Shown here piece by piece: positions 42,424 to 46,994 of a stretch of 46,994 nucleotides of DNA. Origin of the DNA: an uncultured Lactobacillus sp. Its GTDB lineage: Bacteria > Bacillota > Bacilli > Lactobacillales > Lactobacillaceae. The stretch lies in the NCBI GenBank assembly GCA_937916845.1, contig CALFSK010000039.1:1-46994 (forward strand), written 5' to 3'. Below the pieces are notes generated by a model. It did not search any database and had not been told where the DNA came from. It was given only the letters and a program-made list of their open reading frames with translations. The position numbers and the translations under genes are program-made. Position 1 is the stretch's first letter; each line of letters opens with the position of its first letter.

Positions 42424-45400
42424 TTAATAGCCCATCATTTGTGAATACTGTGAAGCTGTTTTATTTTCAGATTTAATGGTATCAATTACGTCTGACTTAG
42501 CAATGAATGCTTGTACATTGCCTTGACCTGATACTAAAGCTGCTAATAATGCAATAACTTTATCAAGTTTCTTATTGCTTTCGCTGTCTGTTGACGAAGT
42601 TTGACTGCCATTGCTGCCATTTACCACTTGACTAGCCTGTGCAATTAACTGGTTAGCACGTGATTTATTGGTCAATGGCAGTACCATTTCAGGTTTGTTG
42701 TGTTCAGCGACTTCAATTAACTGGTTAGTGTTGATGATGCCACCGTTCTCGTAGCCTTCGGGCCCACTAACACGAGCAAACGCACTAGGGCCTGAGCCAT
42801 ATTTAGCCTTCATATAGTGGATACCAGCTAGCAAGTCATCATAACCATTAAGTGGATTGTTATGGCCGGGGAACTTGTAGGCATCAAATGTTGGTTGGAT
42901 AGTTTGAACCAGCCCTTTAGATGGAGTACCCCTTTTAGCGTTAGGGTCCCAAGTATTAACCACTGACGGGTCACCATTTGACTCACGGGCAATAACCTTC
43001 ATCCAAGCTGATACTTGACTAGCACTTGCTTCAAAGCCGTTCTTCTTCAAGGCTTTGATAACATCTGGCTTCCAACGTTGAACACCTGAACCACCGGGGT
43101 TACTACTGCCGCCATCACCAAACTCATCGGCTAACTTGCTGATGAACTTCCAGAAACCACTACCTACTTGCTTTTTAATGGTGCCTAACAGGCCACTAGA
43201 TTTAGAAGACTTATCTGAGCTAGTGCTATCTGATAAACCGGGTACTCGTCCATAACCAGCAAACGTACCATAGCCACCACCATGAACTTTACTGATACCC
43301 ATACCGTCTTTTTCATTTTCAGCACTGTAAAACTCGCCATTGCCGGTGTATACCCCAACGTGATCGCTACCACCAGGCCCAAAGAATACCAAGTCACCTG
43401 GGTTAGGATTGCTAACATGTTTAGAAGCCTTATACTGCTCACCACTAGTACGTGGGAAACTAATTCCAAGCTTCTTTAGTGTGTACTCAACTAATCCGGA
43501 ACAGTCAAACGCACTAGGACCTTCAGCACCGTAAACGTACTTGTTTGTGGCACCGTACTTCTCCATTGCATTAACTAGCGTGGAACTAGAAGCACCACTG
43601 TCTAGGCTGTCACTAACGCCACCCCATAGAGTTGACCACCATGTCTTGGCTTGCTTTTCAACGCCATTAAATAGTCCGTGGCCAATGTTGCTCATGACAC
43701 CCGAGACGCCCTTAGAAGACCAGCTAAACAGGTTTTCAAGTGACTTAATCGGGTGAGCAATAATATTTTCGGCAGTTTTAAAGAACTTCTCCAGGCTGCC
43801 AACCTTTTTACCAACCCAGCTAGTCACACCTGAAATGCCACTAGTGACACTGTTTAAAATGTCACCAAAGAATCCAGTCCCTTTAGCATACTTAGTCACG
43901 CCTTGCATTGCCATTAACATGGCTGTCTCACTGGCATTCAATACCTCAGTGCCAGCGGGTAGCATCATCTTAGTGTTACGGCCTTGAACAATGCCTGAGT
44001 CACCATTAGGTAGCATGACCATTTCTTTGTTGCCAGTTTGAGGGCTATCATTACCATCATTTAGCATTGCCATAGTAGGGCGTGTAATTGGATTCCGTGA
44101 CCCACTAAACATACCAGTACCTTCGGCAAAATGAACATGGCTTAAATCACCAATGGTTTTCTTTTTACCACCAAACGTATGGATGACGCTATCAACCGCA
44201 TTAATCCCACCGTTGATAATATCAATGACATCGTTCATGCCATCTCTAGCAAAGCCTTTAAGGTCTTTCCACAGGCCTTTGAAGATATTCTCAACGCCGG
44301 TACCTAAGCTAGACCAGCCACCCTTAAATTTACCTTTAAAGGTTGACAGCCAGCCACCCATGGACTTACCAAATACCCTAGTATGGCTCAGGTCTTTGTT
44401 CCAGTAACTATGCAAGTTAGACCGCATCTTGTTCCAATGATTGTTCCAACTATGTGACCAGCTCTTCTTCCAGCCAACCCATTTTGAGCCCATGCTACCA
44501 AAAAAATTCTTAGTATGCTTATATGAGCCGTTCCATGCATTGTGTAAGCCAGATTTTGTACTATTCCAATGTTTTGACCAGCTTTTCTTGAAACTCGATT
44601 TCCAGCCATTCCACTTCTTACCAACACTACTAAAGAACTCTCTAGTATGCTTCAATGATCCATTCCAGGCACCCTTTAAGCTCTTGCCAGCGTCTGACCA
44701 GTGTTTGTTCCAGCTCTTCTTAAAGCTCTTTTTAAATCCATTCCACTTTTTAGACATATTGCTTAGGGCTTTGCCTACTGACTTGCCGACATTTGAGCCC
44801 CATTTAGCAATACCCTTGCCAAAGTTAACCACTGCTTTAAATGTCTTGTTAACCCATTCACGGAACGGTTTAATGTGCTTGTATGCCTCGTAGAATGCTA
44901 CACCTAATGCAACCACCGCAGTAACAACTAGTCCAATAGGGTTAAGTAGTAATAACCTGCCCAATGATAGAAATGCTCTACCTAGTGTCTTAATACCAGC
45001 ACCTAGCACGCTGAATGCCTTAGAAGCACCTTTATAGGCGATTTTAGCCGTCCACTTTAAGCCCCTACCAATCTTGCTACCGACTGATTTAGTGTGTGCC
45101 CACATACTGCTAAGCACACCTTTGGCCTTGGTGGTGGTTACACTAGCAGCCATCTTTAACCAGTGACCCATTCCAGTCCCTGAACGCTTAACAAAACTTG
45201 CAAACTTGGTTAGTTCACGCTTACCTTCAGCACCATCTACCTTTGGTTTGAATACAAGCCGGCTAAGCTTACCACCTATGCCTTTCGCCAAGTCTAAACC
45301 ACTAAAGGCTAGCTTTAATGCAGATATACCCTTACTTGCAACATACGCACTAGAAGCTAAACCAGCGAATACTTTAGGATGTTTCTCAGCGAATCCACCA

Positions 45401-46994
45401 ACAATCTTCAATATTGGTTCAATGTCCTTAAGCGATTGTACAAACACATTGAATGATGTCTTGGAAGCAGTCTTCATTGAGCCAAAGAATGACTTTATTT
45501 CTTTTTTATGAGCAACAATATTAGCGCCAACTTTATCAATGCCTTTAGCTAGGTTAGCCAACATTTTATTGAGGCTATCACCAACATTAAACTTTTTACC
45601 AACAAACGCCTTAGTTATGTCATTAATCTGCAAGGCTAGTGCATTGCCAACATCTTTAAACTCAGATTTAGTATTTTTATCGCCAATCCACTTGGTAAAC
45701 TGGCCCATTAATGGAGACTTCATATTGGCAATTGGCTTGTAAACGGCATCTAGTAACGCCGGCATTTGAGTCTTAATTGATCGTTCCATACCGGGTATGG
45801 TCTTCATCAAGTTCTCTGAGGCTTTGGCATACTTACCACCAAGTGAGTTCATAACTTGTTCGGCGTCTTTAGCGCTAATCTTGCCGGCACTCATCTGGTC
45901 ACGTAGTGTTGACATGGTTAGCTTACTATTATGCTGTTGTTTCTTTTCAAACTCCAGCATTTTACCAGCGTACATTGGTAATTGATCGTTAATCATGTTA
46001 AAGTCACCAAGTTGCATCTTGCCACTTGATAGCATATGAGTGAAGTTAGTGCCTAATCTAGTAACATTCTCATCACTTAGGTTAAGCGTATCACCCAACG
46101 TTAAGATGGACTTAGTTAATTCCTTGGTTCGTGGCGCATTGTCAAACACATGGTAAAATGACTGGTTAAGTTCATCAACCACATTAATGTTCTGGTTGAA
46201 GGCCGAGGCTAACTCATTACCAATGCCGACCATTTGTTTACCTTTTCCGCTTGAACCAGTTAAAGTAGTCCATGTGGCCGCCATTGTACGTTGCTTATTA
46301 TCGTATTCTGTTACAGCACTAGTAAGTTCGCCAAAGGATGCCGTTATACTTGATAAAGCGTTGGTAACCCCATTAGCAACTAGATTGGCGCCTAGAATTT
46401 TACCGAATAAATGAGATGTCTTCTTAGCCTTGTCGTCAATGGAATCTAACTTAGACCGCACACCTGACATAAAGCCATGTGGTTCTTTTTCCATTGCCTT
46501 AATTAGCTCGTTTTGGCTAGTCTTAGCCTTAGCCATGGCTGTAGCAGTATCATTAACCCGTACTTGCTGGCGCTTATAGGCGTCACTAGTAGCACCACTG
46601 GCCGTTTTAATCCGTTCCAGTTCGTTAGTTTGGGCTTTATACTGAGCCTCCATGTTAGAATAGGCCTGTTTTAAGCCACCCAATTTAGCTTTATTAGCTT
46701 CGGCTGACCTGCCCTCGGCTTCTAGGCGCTTCACATAGGATTCACTCAGGGCTGTGCTTTGCTTATAGCCCTTTTGTAGGTCGGCTAAACCTGAATTGTA
46801 ATACTGTAATTTAGACTTAGCTCGGTCTAGTTGGCCACCCATTGAGTCGTATGACCGACTGGCCTTGTTAATCTGATCAGACAGCTTTAAATAAGCTTCT
46901 TCACCATCTTTAGTATCCCTGTTTAAGCCTGCTTGACGGGACTTTAACTCATCAATTTTAGACTTTTGCATCTCCATTGACTTAGCTAACCCGT
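42424..46994 (-). CDS. Phage tape measure protein with two peptidoglycan hydrolase domains (5' end outside window)
   Basis: At least 1,522 residues; the frame stays open to the right edge, so the N-terminus is missing. Positions below count from the Met at 46977. In order: coiled coil (about 1-170), tape-measure N-terminal domain ('VDELNQSFYHVFDNAPRTKELTKSIL', about 230-400), helical region, hydrophobic segment ('LLLLNPIGLVVTAVVALGVAF', about 675-700), three 44-residue Trp-rich repeats (about 744-875), an NlpC/P60 peptidase (Cys near 1159 in 'AFDCSGLVEY', His in 'SDHVGVYTGNG') and an SLT-type transglycosylase (Glu near 1331 in 'IARESNGDP', 'GLVQTIQPTF', 'GIHYMKAKYG'). The two enzymes would cut peptide and glycan bonds of the wall during DNA injection. 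The protein sets tail length. Confidence 0.95.
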   Translation of the reverse strand, partial: GLAKSMEMQKSKIDELKSRQAGLNRDTKDGEEAYLKLSDQINKASRSYDSMGGQLDRAKSKLQYYNSGLADLQKGYKQSTALSESYVKRLEAEGRSAEANKAKLGGLKQAYSNMEAQYKAQTNELERIKTASGATSDAYKRQQVRVNDTATAMAKAKTSQNELIKAMEKEPHGFMSGVRSKLDSIDDKAKKTSHLFGKILGANLVANGVTNALSSITASFGELTSAVTEYDNKQRTMAATWTTLTGSSGKGKQMVGIGNELASAFNQNINVVDELNQSFYHVFDNAPRTKELTKSILTLGDTLNLSDENVTRLGTNFTHMLSSGKMQLGDFNMINDQLPMYAGKMLEFEKKQQHNSKLTMSTLRDQMSAGKISAKDAEQVMNSLGGKYAKASENLMKTIPGMERSIKTQMPALLDAVYKPIANMKSPLMGQFTKWIGDKNTKSEFKDVGNALALQINDITKAFVGKKFNVGDSLNKMLANLAKGIDKVGANIVAHKKEIKSFFGSMKTASKTSFNVFVQSLKDIEPILKIVGGFAEKHPKVFAGLASSAYVASKGISALKLAFSGLDLAKGIGGKLSRLVFKPKVDGAEGKRELTKFASFVKRSGTGMGHWLKMAASVTTTKAKGVLSSMWAHTKSVGSKIGRGLKWTAKIAYKGASKAFSVLGAGIKTLGRAFLSLGRLLLLNPIGLVVTAVVALGVAFYEAYKHIKPFREWVNKTFKAVVNFGKGIAKWGSNVGKSVGKALSNMSKKWNGFKKSFKKSWNKHWSDAGKSLKGAWNGSLKHTREFFSSVGKKWNGWKSSFKKSWSKHWNSTKSGLHNAWNGSYKHTKNFFGSMGSKWVGWKKSWSHSWNNHWNKMRSNLHSYWNKDLSHTRVFGKSMGGWLSTFKGKFKGGWSSLGTGVENIFKGLWKDLKGFARDGMNDVIDIINGGINAVDSVIHTFGGKKKTIGDLSHVHFAEGTGMFSGSRNPITRPTMAMLNDGNDSPQTGNKEMVMLPNGDSGIVQGRNTKMMLPAGTEVLNASETAMLMAMQGVTKYAKGTGFFGDILNSVTSGISGVTSWVGKKVGSLEKFFKTAENIIAHPIKSLENLFSWSSKGVSGVMSNIGHGLFNGVEKQAKTWWSTLWGGVSDSLDSGASSSTLVNAMEKYGATNKYVYGAEGPSAFDCSGLVEYTLKKLGISFPRTSGEQYKASKHVSNPNPGDLVFFGPGGSDHVGVYTGNGEFYSAENEKDGMGISKVHGGGYGTFAGYGRVPGLSDSTSSDKSSKSSGLLGTIKKQVGSGFWKFISKLADEFGDGGSSNPGGSGVQRWKPDVIKALKKNGFEASASQVSAWMKVIARESNGDPSVVNTWDPNAKRGTPSKGLVQTIQPTFDAYKFPGHNNPLNGYDDLLAGIHYMKAKYGSGPSAFARVSGPEGYENGGIINTNQLIEVAEHNKPEMVLPLTNKSRANQLIAQASQVVNGSNGSQTSSTDSESNKKLDKVIALLAALVSGQGNVQAFIAKSDVIDTIKSENKTASQYSQMMGY
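44353..44748 (-). repeat. Three tandem 132-bp units in the tape measure gene
   Basis: Each unit encodes exactly 44 residues starting K-W-x-G-[FW]-K and containing S-W-x-x-H-W and W-N-x-x-[LY]-x-H-T. The units are in phase with no gaps. Confidence 0.92.

Overview
The window looks like a chromosome segment of a low-GC Gram-positive lactic acid bacterium of the Lactiplantibacillus (L. plantarum) group. The reasons are T-box riboswitches in front of argS and metE, strong AGGAGG-type ribosome binding sites, lactobacillar gene families (DUF1516/YisL, DUF2187, YfhO, MATE, a lipobox tyrosine phosphatase), and a siphovirus prophage of lactobacillar type. The genus assignment is recognition from memory, not a database result.

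Positions 1-8.9 kb: an HxlR regulator, then an oppositely oriented two-gene glycosylation operon (GT-C membrane transferase plus GT2 polyprenyl-phosphate transferase). Next, divergently, comes an OmpR/HisKA two-component system, followed by a YfhO-family membrane glycosyltransferase gene interrupted by an in-frame TAA. These families cooperate in decorating cell-envelope polymers. A stand-alone GtrA-type flippase gene lies at 29.0 kb.

Positions 8.9-20.7 kb: a secreted beta-lactamase-fold protein with wall-binding-like repeats, an orphan ParA/BioD-like P-loop protein, a stand-alone EAL protein divergent from an NADH oxidase, a one-polypeptide MacB-like ABC transporter, and a TetR/TauE divergent pair with a 20-bp palindrome exactly filling the promoter spacer. 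After these come a palindrome-rich intergenic repeat, argS with its T-box, and an ElaA-type acetyltransferase.

Positions 20.7-31.7 kb: tRNA-Asp and tRNA-Gly, a DUF2187 protein, a MATE transporter, a lipoprotein tyrosine phosphatase, a methionine operon under a Met T-box (metE, then a homocysteine methyltransferase/methylenetetrahydrofolate reductase fusion), YisL, GtrA, a three-gene envelope operon containing a 36-residue membrane microprotein, and tRNA-Leu(CAG).

Positions 31.8 kb to the right edge: the late end of a siphovirus prophage, all on the minus strand. In transcription order it encodes the tape measure protein (5' end outside the window) with two peptidoglycan hydrolase domains, an enlarged distal tail protein, a tail-associated protein with a TagC-like propeller, a long repeat-rich fibre, small proteins, a BppU-like baseplate protein, a Sec-type endolysin, an XhlA-like protein and a phi-LC3-type holin. 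It ends next to tRNA-Leu, whose 3' end is the likely integration site.

I see no CRISPR array, transposase or clear anti-phage system. The points most worth following up are the nonsense-interrupted yfhO, the operator-in-promoter of the TetR/TauE pair, the ribosome-binding-site-masking inverted repeat before yisL, the paired hairpins between phage tail genes, and the unrecognised envelope operon.
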